NCBI GenBank assembly: GCA_027922465.2
Contig: BQMF02000096.1
Coordinates: forward strand, 868,001 to 932,000
DNA length: 64,000 nucleotides
Reading direction: 5' to 3'
Source of the DNA: Turritopsis dohrnii
Taxonomy: Eukaryota > Cnidaria > Hydrozoa > Anthoathecata > Oceaniidae
Below the pieces are notes generated by a model, which made no database searches, was not told the origin of the DNA, and worked only from the letters and a program-made list of their open reading frames with translations. The translations under genes and the position numbers were made by a program. This document shows positions 12,247 through 22,985 of this stretch, piece by piece (position 1 is the first letter of the stretch; each line of letters opens with the position of its first letter).

Positions 12247-12425
12247 TTTATATATGTGAAAGTTTTTGACTTTATATATGAGAAAGTTTTTGACTTTATA
12301 TATGAGAAAGTTTTTGACTTTATATATGTGAAAGTTTTTCACTTTATATATGTAAAATGTTTAATCTTCAAATATGAGACTTTCAAGCAATTTTGTTTCG
12401 TATATGACGGTTTTGACTTTATATA
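12247..12425. repeat. 24 bp minisatellite
   Basis: About six units of GAAAGTTTTTGACTTTATAT plus ATGA, increasingly degenerate toward the right. It generates the repeated plus-strand peptide pattern FIYEKVFD, which is an artefact of the repeat. Confidence 0.8.
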
Positions 12426-12646
12426 ATTTTCTTTTATCCATATGGATAAAATATATTCAATATAAGTTATTATAGACTTTTGTCCACTTTGGCGGGGGAT
12501 ACTAAACTTCCCCTTACTTTATTCACTCGCTTTTCAATTTTTACATACTTTCAAAATTATGCGAATGTTGCTGTTTCGAGGAAAGGCTCAGTGTTTATGT
12601 CTGCTTACATCATCACAAATGATTGAACGTGTTAACCTTCCCCCAA

Positions 12647-12760
12647 GTGGGCAAAATCGTCAAAATGTCACTGTGATGAAGAGAATTCTTATTAAAATAA
12701 TGTATGTATTATATATCGAAATACACTCCGTCGCAGTGATTTTTCAGCCAATTTGTCCAC
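12647..12760. repeat. Palindromic MITE family A, copy 1
   Basis: About 114 bp foldback: GGGCAAAATCGTCAAAATGT on the left, a complementary arm ending near TTTGTCC on the right, and a conserved middle (GATGAAGAG ... ACTCCGTCGCAGTGA). Related copies occur at 12973, 15640, 16618, 20811, 25233 and 39313. Confidence 0.8.
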
Positions 12761-12972
12761 TCGTAGTGCTGTTTCATAATTTTTGTTCAAAGTACAATCA
12801 ATCCTCAAATGTTTGCGAAAATATTTTTAGTGTGTAAATTCAAAATGTCACGTGACAACTAGTTTAGTTCATGTTGCCAGTTTGTACTGTTCCTTTCTAT
12901 ATCGCGTTGTTGGTCAATAGTACCCACGACGTTTGTACTTGTTGCTTGTTCACTCAATGTATCATTTCATTC

Positions 12973-13090
12973 CCAGTGGACAACTCTGTTGGAAAACCAC
13001 TGCGAAGGAGTGCATTTCTATAGAAACATACACACTATTTTCATAAAAATGCTCTTTGTCCTATTGATTTTGTGACAATTTTGAATTGAA
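12973..13090. repeat. Palindromic MITE family A, copy 2
   Basis: Reverse orientation relative to copy 1: starts CCAGTGGACAACTCTGTTGG, contains GAAGGAGTGCATTTCTATAG and ATGCTCTTTGTCC, and ends near GTGACAATTTTGAA. Confidence 0.75.
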
Positions 13091-14463
13091 GAACTCCTTC
13101 GTCGCCATCATAGTATCAAAAAGGCAAGAAACCCTGGGTTCGAGATTAGCCCGTTGGGGGGTTACCTATTTATATCATTTCCATCAAGCAGTAAAATTAA
13201 CATCGATGCCGACATGCCGACAGCGAAAATGAGATCGGCAATGTTGGAATGTAACATAAGAATCTATTCATTGCACTCGTGATGAAAAGTCATCTTGTTG
13301 TATTACTGTCATATGTTGTGTTAAATCATGTGTTTGGGGTCATTCCCCTGACCTACTGGTTTAAAGTTTCGCCCTTTTGGTGTATTCTATTGTTTTAGTA
13401 ATTTTAAATCTTTTTCTTACTTGTTAATATTTCACAATTCCAAAGAAACAAAATTCGTCTAATATCGTGGTATGTGTGAACAGGATTAACCTGAATAAAG
13501 GCTTATAAATAGAATTACCAGAAGCTTTATCATTTTGAAAATCAAGGGATGGAAAACGATTTTCTTTAAAAACTATATATTCGTCTACACATTCCAGTAG
13601 ACATCATCAGAGTAAATAAAGGCTGAAATACATTATACATTTGAATGGATCAGTTGGTTTAATTTTAATTGTTTGAAATAAAAGAAAACATGATGCATAT
13701 AGTAGCGGTTAACCTGAATGATTTCGAATCCAGGCTTTTTTTATCTATTTGATATACGGAGGCTAAAGAAAGAAAATAGACCTTTCTCGAATTTCTGTTT
13801 AGATATTGTGTTTAGGTGGTAGCACAAATCACCCTGACTAACAACATGCGCTTAAAATTGACACAGAACGAGGCGTTGTTTTACTCGTTTACCCAGTCAG
13901 AAATAACAAAGTTTTAACCTGCAACTCAGTAGGGATTAGATGTTGCCATCAGTTACTGAAAAATGAAGCTGTGTTGTAGCAAAATAATAAAACATGCCAA
14001 CCTCGAACTCAGGCTCTCTTGTCTTTTCGATATACGATTAGTTACTCAAGGTTGGAAATATACATCTTTTTAAGAAATCAAATGGGAGTTACAAAAGTGC
14101 AATGAGCCAATCTCAAACCCAGGGTTTCTTGCCTATTTGATGCATGGATATGGCGATCGTATATTGAACTGACGAGAAAGCCTGGGTTCGAGGTTGACCA
14201 ATGAGTCTTCATCAATTTTTGCAAACGTTAACAAATTTGCAGGTTTCTGTTATTTTGCAATTTGAAAATCCTTCACACATATTTCTGGTTTTACAAACTT
14301 TGTGTCTCTAACAAGAACAATTATCTTACAATCATGTCTACTCTAAACTAAATTTTCATTTTGAAAAAGTCAACAAAGTAAGGCGCAAATTATGCAAATT
14401 ATGCAAATTATGCATATGAAAATATAAAAATGCATATAAAAATCGTTTGTAAGTTGTTTTTTT
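13091..14463. other. Gene-free stretch with palindromic family B pieces
   Basis: No gene recognised. Single arms of palindromic family B (core CCTCGAACCCAGG) lie at 13100-13152, 13724-13762 and 13998-14036, and a full dimer at 14107-14199. The rest is AT-rich. Confidence 0.55.
14107..14199. repeat. Palindromic repeat family B, full dimer
   Basis: Left arm CCAATCTCAAACCCAGGGTT plus TCTTGCC; right arm GGCTTTCTC-complement then CCTGGGTTCGAGGTTG. Other dimers or arms are at 419, 13100, 13724, 13998, 17952, 20085, 20475 and 36268. Confidence 0.75.
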
Positions 14464-16365
14464 TCACAGCGGTGTAGTATCGTATGAACTTGCTGAAGTA
14501 GAGCTCATTTGACGAATTTTGGTGTACCTCCCATCATGCGACATGTTCTTTAAATGGCGAATGACATCCCCAAATATTTCATAATTGTTTTTATGAAGGA
14601 AATCGAGATATTCACGTTGCCGAACCGATACACTCCTGTAAACGCGTTTAACGGCTTCTTCCGTTCCAGAAAACATGTATATTCGTGTAAGATGCACAAA
14701 AATGTACATGGTAATTCCAATCAGACTAATCACCATGCCAACAATAAGTAAACACCAGATCACAAGCAAGACGTATTGGTACATGATATTTTGGCTAATC
14801 TCGCAGATGAACCGATGTTCATTAACATACAAATATTTAACATCTTGACCCAATTCTCTGACGTCACATAACCCAAATGTCGGCAAAAGAAATTCTCCGG
14901 CTTTGACAGTTTCCCGGACGCCGACGTAACTGTACTTAACGGTGTTGTGTAATGCGCTCCATGTAAACCACCTGTTTCCGTATCTTGTAAAATCTCCGTT
15001 TAAAATGAAATCAAGTGTCACAAATGATACCAAGTTAGCCATCAGATAGAAAATTTTTACGAAGAAATTCAACATTATTTTGAATCTTTGATGTTGTGGA
15101 AGATTCACCTTAGAGTTAAAAAACGCTTCAATTATCTCTTGAATATCAGGATTCTGTTTCTTAATAATTTTCCTCAAGTTGGTCAAGTCAGAATTAATGT
15201 ACTTGAACATTACATAAGGGAGATAAAAGAGCAGACTTAAACTTGCAACCAAAAACGGAAACCATTGATACTGGAGATAAAACATCTTTGTCATTGGTTT
15301 GCAGTCCGCTATCTGGGTTCCAGTAACACAGGTTTCTGTTGAGTCAGCATATGTACCATTGTGAGAAATAACAGAGGGTATGCCAAAATAACCCTTAAAG
15401 TTCTGAACAGTCTTCAGCTGTTTGTAGATGTAGAAGCCTAGAAACAAATAGTTGAGATAACTTAATACGTAGCTGATATACGAAGGGGTGGAAAGCACGT
15501 TCTGGGAAAAGAGATTGGTAAACTGCAGCTACCATTTATCCAGCATGCTTCTGCTACGTATCCAGGACTTATACCTGACGTTTTAGGTATTATGCAGGTA
15601 ATTTCATCTGTGTACCTAAAAAACAAAAACAAACTGTAATCTTCGAAGAGCGTTTTCATTGAAATGGTGTTTCTATGGAAATATATACTCCTTTGCAATT
15701 CACAAATTTCTCGTGCGCAGTCTATTTGGATCAATTTATGAATGTTCCGATAAAGGAGGCGCAAGACAAAACTATTTGATTCTACCGAATGGGTGTGTCT
15801 TTATCATAAATTATCTTTATGACGTAAACTTGATAAGTAACGTCATTACAGCATTCTCGTTTCCGAGCTTAATAATTATTATTGTAAGTCTTCTAACTTA
15901 GCGCGGGTCGAAAAAATGATTAAATTTGGCAATTTAATGCTATTTCATTAGGATTTAAAAAGTGCTCCGAATACTTACGTTAGATTAGAGGATTTTTGAG
16001 TATTTTCAATTTACAGACGCGTGAATCAGAAATTCGATTGCAAAAAATACACGCAAAATCAGAAGTCGCACTAAATTGGAAGAATAATCGGTAAAAGAAC
16101 TATGTTAAATAATATTTTCCTGAGATATCGTCAGTTTTTAGGATTAGAATTATTCTACTTGGAATTGAGGTGAAAGCTGGCGTAACGTATTGGTCCTGAT
16201 GAAAATTAAAAAGAATGGCCTTTACCAATCGAGTCCTGTTATAAAAGCTGACGCCATCAATATTTTCACCATAAACAAACGATTGTATTGGTCAGTGAAA
16301 AAATCATGTCTTGTTTTGTATTTGACCTGCAACAACTTTTTAATGTTATCAGTTATATTGGACAT
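14464..16365 (-). CDS. Innexin (gap-junction channel protein), complete three-exon gene
   Basis: Exon 1 is 16226-16365 from ATG, exon 2 is 15533-15615, exon 3 is 14464-15437; phases match at both junctions and give 398 codons plus stop. Innexins form hexameric channels in the plasma membrane that dock into gap junctions. Exon 1 encodes a short cytoplasmic N-terminus and TM1 (NRLFMVKILMASAFITGL). Exon 2 encodes the first extracellular loop with two Cys (ITCIIP and AEACWIN). Exon 3 carries the family signature YQYQW-like FYLQYQWFPF before TM2, then TM3 (LMANLVSFVTLDF), loop 2 with FGLCDV and FICEIS cysteines, and TM4 (YVLLVIWCLLIVGMVISLIG). The length is typical for the family. The junction between exons 2 and 3 restores CWINGFYIYKQ, whereas reading through the 95 bp intron hits a stop. 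Intron 1 (610 bp) carries a MITE. The C-terminal tail is Ser/Thr-rich and ends TTPL. The gene appears intact. Confidence 0.9.
15640..15712. repeat. Palindromic MITE family A, partial copy in innexin intron 1
   Basis: Retains CGAAGAGCGTTTTCATTGAA, the TTTCTATGGAAATATA middle and ACTCCTTTGCAATT, but lacks the outer arms. Confidence 0.65.
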
Positions 16366-16617
16366 GATAACACTTCAAGAAATGTCTTGATGGACCTAAA
16401 GACAAAGCAAACAATAAGAATGTTACGGACTTGGCTGATCGAGAAAAACGTGTTATTGTCGATCCATATAAGGCTACGACACTACGAGATTCCACTGTCA
16501 AAAAAAATTTTTCAGGGAAAGAAAGTCAATTTTGGGGAATGAGATCTTTTCAAAACGTAGCTATACTTTTTTAGGGTACGTTAAACGATTGATGCTACTC
16601 AAACTCAATACATTCAC

Positions 16618-16735
16618 AGTTAGCAAAAAGGTAAAAAAAGTCACTGCGAGGAAGAGCATTTTCATTGAAATAGTGCATGTACATCTATAGAAATGTACTC
16701 CTTAGCAGAAATTTTTGAACAAATTTGTTACACTC
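16618..16735. repeat. Palindromic MITE family A, copy upstream of innexin
   Basis: Left arm includes AAAAAAGTCACTGCGAGGAA, middle ATTTTCATTGAAATAGTGCA, right arm ends AACAAATTTGTTA. It lies about 250 bp upstream of the innexin ATG. Confidence 0.75.
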
Positions 16736-18728
16736 TTACAATCCTACCTCATCTGCATCAGAGAATGAACAGAAATCCAAAATGATAATAATCAACGAAT
16801 AAAATGAATAAAATTCAAAACAAAATCAAAACAGGAAATTCGCGAGAAAAATTTTAAAAAAAAACAACTTTATTCCAAGAAATTAACACGAAACACGAAA
16901 GAAATTAACAGGGAGGAAATTAACGGGGAGGAAATTAATGCGGTCGAGGAACTTTTACTTTGCATTTTCAACGCGAATCTGAGTGACAGGTATGTAAAAT
17001 TAACATAACAACCGTCACTACTCGGATACCATCTTGTCCCGGTTTCTAAGGCTCTCTATCTACAATTCAAGTTATAATGACCCGACTTACCCCGCCCATA
17101 TTACTCACCCCATATTACCCTAGTGTCTTTTTTGTAACACATCAGCAGCTTTAAAAAACATTTTTGACACGCACACGTTTCTGAACGATGTCTTAACATT
17201 TGAAAATATCGGAAAAGTATGTACATAAAGTTTTGGAAATGATGCTATATGAAATTTACGCGAATTTTTAAATTTGGATGACGCGTTAATTTCACGGAAT
17301 AAGGTATCCGATATCCATTTTATAAACCGACTTTTACTAGAGAACACCGCATAAATTTAAGAGGACATAGTTTTGTTGAAGAATATAATTTCAACAAAAT
17401 CCATTAGATTTTTTTAAAGAAATTCCAGCTCGCGAAAAATTTTCACTGATCTCTAGCGACATAGCTAGGTACTCTGGTTACTGTGGGATACTTTTAAGCT
17501 GGCGATTAGATTAAAATTCGGGAAAATTCAATGGCTACTTCGTATCGATTAATATGTGCTTCTCTGTAAGTTAACAAAAAACCCTATAGCTAGTAGTACT
17601 TACTTTTTTCTTGGATTTTTATTTGTAGGATATAGACATACATAGACGGTAATACTAAGTGAGGTTAGTCGAGTCTTTGATTCTACGAATTCCTTTTAGT
17701 CTGTAACTATTACTTTGCAACTAGCATAGAGGAACTTAACATGTGTGAAAAGATTTCGTTTCATATTGTTTCCATAAGAATCAAGTATATTAACATCTCC
17801 ATTAAATGCAGTTGTCCTCATACCATACTAGTTATGTTTGTTTCCATGGATACGTGCATTTGAAGCTATCATGTTTAGCGCATGCTTGGAAGTTTTGAGA
17901 GAGCTGAAGCAGAAACTTTCTCATTCAACCTCTTCGTGCCCATCTATCTTGCTTCTTCGATATACAATTGGCAGCCGTCTCGTATATCAAAAAGGCAGGA
18001 GGCACTGGGTCCGAAGTTGATTTTTAATTATATGTTTGGAATGTTGTTAGAAAACATATCGATCATCCCATTAGGAGCCATCGACTGACTACACACTGGC
18101 CTTCGGGCAAGTTAGAGCAATGTTATACGTATCTTTGGTGGTAAGTCAACAGTTGCAAATCGGCCGAAAAACCAACCATTACGGATGGAAGCCCAAGGAC
18201 TAAAAACTCTCTCGTTACTTACTTACTTACTTACTGATCGCAAAATACTTTACTTTATAACTTCTTGTAAGAAGAACCAATAATATTTTTGGAGAAAAGA
18301 ATGTATCGATGAGAAAAAAAAAAAAAAAAAAATAAAAAAAAAATAAAAAAAATAAGGAGTCTCCGTGAATGTTAAACGGTATACCGATGTTTCGTCACAA
18401 TGACCGGAACCATCTAGAGGATAATCAATAAAGCGTACAAGCTTTGTGTTTTATGTACTGTCTTCATTATGAACATTTTCACGCTAAGGAGACTGAATCG
18501 ATAATTCGAAATTTTGAGTTTTTAAGGCTCCAGTTTCTTTCACTCTTCCCCGAAAGGTGAAGGTTGTTTTATTGAAGCATGTTTCTTTTCATCTTAAGGA
18601 CCAAGGTTGGTGATGAAGGACAACCTTCAGTTAATAATCAATGCACAAACAAATTTTGTACGTATTGAAAATTTTTTATATTAAAAGAACGAACCAAAAA
18701 ATACTTATTCTGTTTACTCAAATGTCGT
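16736..18728. other. Gene-free stretch with repeats
   Basis: No gene recognised. Around 16840-16940 the words GAAATTAAC and GGGGAGGAAATTAA repeat. Positions 17952-18017 are an inverted dimer of palindromic family B. Positions 18080-18235 resemble a SINE 3' end (ATTACGGATGGAAGCCCAAG followed by a CTTA tetranucleotide run). Positions 18310-18355 are an A-rich tract. Confidence 0.5.
18080..18235 (+). repeat. SINE-like 3' segment with CTTA tail
   Basis: Ends in about five CTTA units. The phrase CGGATGGAAGCCCAAGG also appears, slightly changed, at 8572-8590, just before the insertion point of the TA-flanked element, so this is a dispersed repeat. No Pol III boxes were found upstream, so the SINE assignment is tentative. 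Confidence 0.4.
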
Positions 18729-20075
18729 GTTACACCAGTAAAATGTCGCAATCAACCGGATATGTCGTAACGTCGCCCGTAAATGTCGCAAATCAACAGT
18801 AAATGTCGCAACAGCAAAAGTTGCACCAAAATGGATGATCAACAGTAAATGTCGCAAATCAACAGTAAATGTCGCAAACGTAGAAATCACTTTACCGTTT
18901 CCACTTATCAATAATAAATGTCGCCACATTACAATCGCTGAAAAACAAATGTCTGAGTTGTTTACAACAAATATCACTATAGTCAGGAAACTCAGGGAAA
19001 AATGAAAATAGGAAAGAGGTTATTTGAAACGTAAAGACTTTTACTTTGCTTTTGAATTACTTTTACTTTGCTTCTATGTCTTTTGTCTTGCAATAACGAG
19101 GAAATTTCTTAATTTGAATGTCAGTGATATCAATTTTAATTATCTTTCTTTTTTTCTTCAAAGTTTTTCTTTCAAAAGCACATGTTTCCTGTCATCTGTG
19201 ATTCGTACCAAGCCAATTTCTCTTTTTCTTTTCTTTTAAAACTTTTAGATATTCGTTATCGAAAAAAAATACAATACCCCAAGTGAAAATAATTCAACTG
19301 TAATCTCTCAAAATAACTTTCATAAATACCTCTTCCTGACGATTTCGTTCCAGCTGTGTGTGTAACATTTTGCACACATATGCCAGGTGGCTTATTCTTT
19401 GTTTATAATCAACTGGCACGTAAATTAAGGTTCTCTAACCGAAATAAACATGAAGAGAGAAATTTTGAAACGATAAGAAGATACTACATTTCCTGTAGAT
19501 AATGAATTTCTGTGTGACATTTACAGTTGATTTTTTAACTTTCATGAAAGAAAATGACTTTTTTTTGGTTTGTGACATTAAGTTAATGTCAACAGTTAAC
19601 ACGCCGCGTTACACGTGTTTTTTTTTTTATAAGCAACCAAGGTCAGATCTTAGTAGTAATGTTGCTTAACAAACGACCATTTTTTAGTAGTAATATTGCT
19701 TAATTTGTTGCTAAGTATTAATTGAAAAAATATGTGTTTCCAATCTTGAAAATCTTTGTGTAAGTTTAAGTATCTAAGTAAATAGTCTAGGACACAGTAC
19801 TGCAACCTAGTGTAACCACCTAATGTTACAATTTTAAGAAATGTGCTTTAGCTATGCAAGTGCTGCATGATTTCAAAATTTCATGTTGCTAATTTATGTA
19901 AGATGTAGTACTGTTGTACCTTGTAGTACTGTTGCTTAACTTTTTGAGAAAATTTACCAGTGTTGCTTATAAACATGTTGCTTATAAAAAAAAGTGTGAT
20001 GATTAACTGTTGGGTTCGCGGCAGTAACTGTTGAGTGCGACATATCCTGTGGAGTGCGACATTTACTTGTGTAAC
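18729..20075. mobile_element. TIR element, GTTACAC-AGTAAA-TGTCGCA ends
   Basis: The left end reads GTTACACCAGTAAAATGTCG; the right end is its inverted form, GTTACACAAGTAAATGTCGC. ATATGTCG follows inward on both sides. Length is 1347 bp. Subterminal arrays of AAATGTCGCAA (18740-18930) sit on the left, and a second set of GTTGCTTA/TAAGCAAC words (19630-19995) inside. No transposase was recognised. The target duplication is unclear. Confidence 0.6.
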
Positions 20076-20740
20076 ATCTTGTACCTAGGTTTTCTTGCCT
20101 TCACCGCCCGTATATTGAACAGGCACGAATCTGAATCGAAGTTGCCTTTAATCCAAACGATTATCCGAAAAATATCGGAAAATTCAAGTTAACCAGTACT
20201 TTTTACGAGTAAATATTACGTCAGAATCTCAGAGAAAACGGAATACTTTGAGTTATCTAGCATTATTCGAGTTAAGCGACGACCATATCATCATACCAAT
20301 CAAATGATAATTATTTGAAATGAATGTAAAAGGAAGAAAGACAGAATCCAAGGAAAACTGAAAGAAAAATGGTTGGATAACTCGAAATATTTCGAGCTAT
20401 CCAGTATTCGAGTAAAACGTCAGAATATTTGTGAAAGGATTCCAAGTTCAACGAAACGTATCAACACATCGTCCGTTATATTAAATGGCAAGAAACCTCG
20501 AGGTTAGAAATTGACCGCCATTGAGGACCGTTAAGCTGACTATCCAATAGAAAAAAATTGATAGGCGCATCGTATCAAAATGTTATATCTGATTGGTTGA
20601 CAGTTCAACTTAATTCAACTTTTTCAATATAATAGCTGCGCAAATCTAAACTTTTTGAAAGAAAGGAATAATTATAAATAAGTTTCTCGTGAACCAATCA
20701 TTGAACTCAATCAAAGTGCTGATACGTGTATCTATTTTTT
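20076..20740. other. Gene-free stretch with family B dimer
   Basis: Positions 20085-20147 hold an inverted family B repeat and 20475-20512 a further arm. Around 20170-20420 there are diffuse repeats of ATTCGAGTTA/AACTCGAAATA. No gene seen. Confidence 0.45.
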
Positions 20741-21148
20741 CTAGTGGAAAATCAACTTCAGGATCATGTAGAAAGAAATAGTCGAATACTTGATGTATTC
20801 CACCAATCCCATTGGGCAAAATCGTCGAAAAGTCACAACGATGAAGAGTATTTTAATTGATATAGTGTGTATATTTCTATGGAAGTGCACTCCTTCGTAG
20901 TAAGTTTCCACAAACTTTCCTACAGGGATAGCCCTTTTCATTAAGTGATGACTGTCGATGTTGACAAACATTAGCTCGTTTTCAAATCGGAATAACAATG
21001 CCATATGTTGAGGGTTATAAAATTTAAGGATCTTGCACAGATCGAATGTGAAACACACTTTCACAGAAAGCTGACCATAGGGTAAACTATCATCATCATT
21101 ACAATCACAACCTGGTAGTATAAATAAATAAATAAATACGTTCGTCAC
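20741..21148 (-). other. Possible exon of unknown gene, C-terminal part overlapped by a MITE
   Basis: A minus-strand frame starts after an acceptor-like site (TTTATACTACCAG) and encodes GCDCNDDDSLPYGQLSVKVC, then a mixed hydrophobic segment containing QHMALLFRFENELMFVNIDS. From about residue 75 the frame runs into palindromic MITE family A (20811-20932), so the last third is element sequence. I do not recognise the protein. It could be a real exon whose end was altered by the MITE, or chance. Confidence 0.3.
20811..20932. repeat. Palindromic MITE family A copy
   Basis: Left arm CATTGGGCAAAATCGTCGAA, middle TGTATATTTCTATGGAAG, right arm ACTCCTTCGTAG to about TTTCCTACAGGG. Confidence 0.8.
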
Positions 21149-21372
21149 AAATATTTACACCAATATAAAAATACAAAATATTACCAGTCAATAAATAAAT
21201 TAATAAAAATTCGGACAACCTTTCAATAAATAAATAAATAAATAAATTACTCGCAGGCTATACACTAAGTCCAAAAGCTTAGAACGAGCATCCTGTTTTG
21301 ACTCGCTTATCTCAGACACCTTTCAGTGAACATGAGTGAACATTACTTAGTAATGAAGACAAACAACAGACT

Positions 21373-21606
21373 TTACATCTTTCGATCGGCTTTTTCGTAC
21401 AGTGATAACTTCTCTTCCGCATCAAACACAAGCTCGTCATCTGTAAGAAAGAAAACATCATTTTCATTCAAAGCGAATGGTACATTTTCTTCAGATGGGT
21501 AGTTGCTACAATACTTTGATGATATATAATAGTTTATACCGTGGCTCATATCTGCCACCCAAATGTTAAGCCGTAGAATAAGGATTTCTACTGCGCAGCA
21601 AGTCAT
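21373..21606 (-). other. Possible small exon(s), unknown
   Basis: Minus-strand frame of 77 codons with an acidic C-terminal half (NENDVFFLTDDELVFDAEEK). An acceptor-like TTTCTTTCTTACAG lies inside it, so the true exon may start at DDELVF. The ATG end overlaps a CTGCGCAGTA repeat. No family recognised, no clear donor. Confidence 0.25.
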
Positions 21607-21775
21607 AAATATACCGATGAAAATTCCAGATTTCTAACTTAACTGGGCAGTATTAACAAAGTTACTGCGCAGTAGCAAATCTCCATGGCGCTGTAGTAAA
21701 TGCTGCACTGCGCAATAGAAAATTTGTTACTGCACAGTAGAGCATTTTTTAGAGCGCAGTAAAACGATTTCTATG
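21590..21775. repeat. CTGCGCAGTA word cluster
   Basis: About eight copies of CTGCGCAGTA or close variants on both strands within 190 bp. The word is nearly its own complement. Function unknown; probably the core of a decayed foldback element. Confidence 0.55.
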
Positions 21776-21963
21776 AAATAGTATAAGTAATGGATTAGAG
21801 CTATTGCTATCGGTAATGACAGATTTTTTTGTAAGAGGTAAAAAAAAATGGGGAAATACACGATTTCCTGTGGTATTCTTCTTCTCTTTGAATAAAGTAT
21901 AAAGATACTAAGAAGTTATCATTACTTTTAAACGATCATAGATTACAAAGCAAATTTAAATTA

Positions 21964-22985
21964 CTAGCCGCCAAGGCGGCGTCGCTCGCCGCCCATGTTC
22001 AGCCTGCGTTGTATCACCACTTGCTACAAATTATTGCACTTAAAACCAGCGAAAAGACTTCCTTTGCTGCTGGCTTTATCGCTTGATAAAGCTCGTTTGC
22101 ACGTGAAGAGAAATACATTCCTGGTGTTTCAAATCTTGCATGTTCTTCACTCATCCGTTCATTGTCACGGTCGCATTTAAAATGTCAGCAGACTTTCTTG
22201 CTTTACACAATGCATTCCGAACGTGAACTTCACATGGTTTTTATTTACAATTTTGAACCAATCAAATATCAGTTTAACAATACACTCAAAACGCAGAGAG
22301 AAAAAACTTTTCAACTTATTAATAGCTTTTGTTTTACGCGCTCTAACATGGGTGCTATCAGAAGTATGTGAAAAAATGGTTTTTCTTCTTAAAAAGATCA
22401 CACGGGAGGAGAAAAAAAATGCACGTGCTAAATGAATGAATTGAATAAAAAACGTTCGATCAGATTAAAATAGATTAAAAGAAATCGATTAAAAGAAATT
22501 AAGACAACTATTAAGACAAAAGCAAAAAAAAAAAAAAATTATATATTTTGTTTCATGATTCTCTTTTTTTTACCTATCAGTTTTTAAACATTTTGATTGC
22601 TCGATAAAAAGTTCACCTGTCTCAGACAGTCAGGGAAGCGTTAGGATACACTGGCAAACATGCTGCCACGTTCTGCCACTGCTGCTTCTTGTCCAAAATG
22701 TTTTATCAGTTAGTTTCTTTGTATTTAGTTGACGCATTGTTTTCAAAGCCAAGTCAACGGTGGTCCTTGGAATATAAAACTAACAATAATAATAAAAACA
22801 AAACGTTATTTCTATTGTTTCACCAGCCAAAAAAAGTCCCGTTCGATTGGGGTTGCAATGTATTTGTTTCGAACTCACGTCGCACACAAAAAAAGAAATA
22901 ATTTCGCTCACAACTCAATCTACCATTTTGCGTCACTTACAAACAAACAAACAAACAGACAGAGAATCGGCTATTAATATATAGA
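21964..22985 (-). mobile_element. Helitron-like non-autonomous element, type A
   Basis: On the minus strand it starts TCTATATATTAATAGCCGAT, continues with a TGTT/TGTC microsatellite, and ends with a GC-rich hairpin CCGCCTTGGCGG directly followed by CTAG, with a host T next. TC at the 5' end, a hairpin near the 3' end and a CTRR terminus are Helitron hallmarks. No Rep/helicase gene is present. A second copy abuts it directly. The plus-strand small frames inside belong to this repeat. Confidence 0.7.

Larger units (their letters stand above)
8597..12499. mobile_element. TA-flanked TIR element (Tc1/mariner-like), interrupted by a second element
   Basis: Both ends carry identical 23 bp inverted repeats beginning TCCCCCGCCAAAGTGGAC, each flanked by TA (8595-8596 and 12500-12501). 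Total length is 3.9 kb, but 2.6 kb of this is the nested element at 8721-11347, leaving about 1.28 kb, a normal size for a Tc1/mariner-type unit. No recognisable transposase is left in the remaining sequence, so it is non-autonomous or decayed. Confidence 0.7.

Noticed and set aside
12199..12426. Plus-strand frame with FIYEKVFD repeats
   Set aside because: Product of a 24 bp minisatellite; no start context or conservation beyond the repeat.
15462..15764. The 100-codon minus-strand frame as an independent gene
   Set aside because: Its C-terminal part is the innexin loop-1 exon reading through an intron, and its N-terminal part is MITE sequence.
15960..16110. Alternative innexin first exon ending at a strong GTAAGTATT donor (about 15980)
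   Set aside because: The upstream sequence has in-frame stops and no TM1; the exon at 16226-16365 fits the family and the phase.
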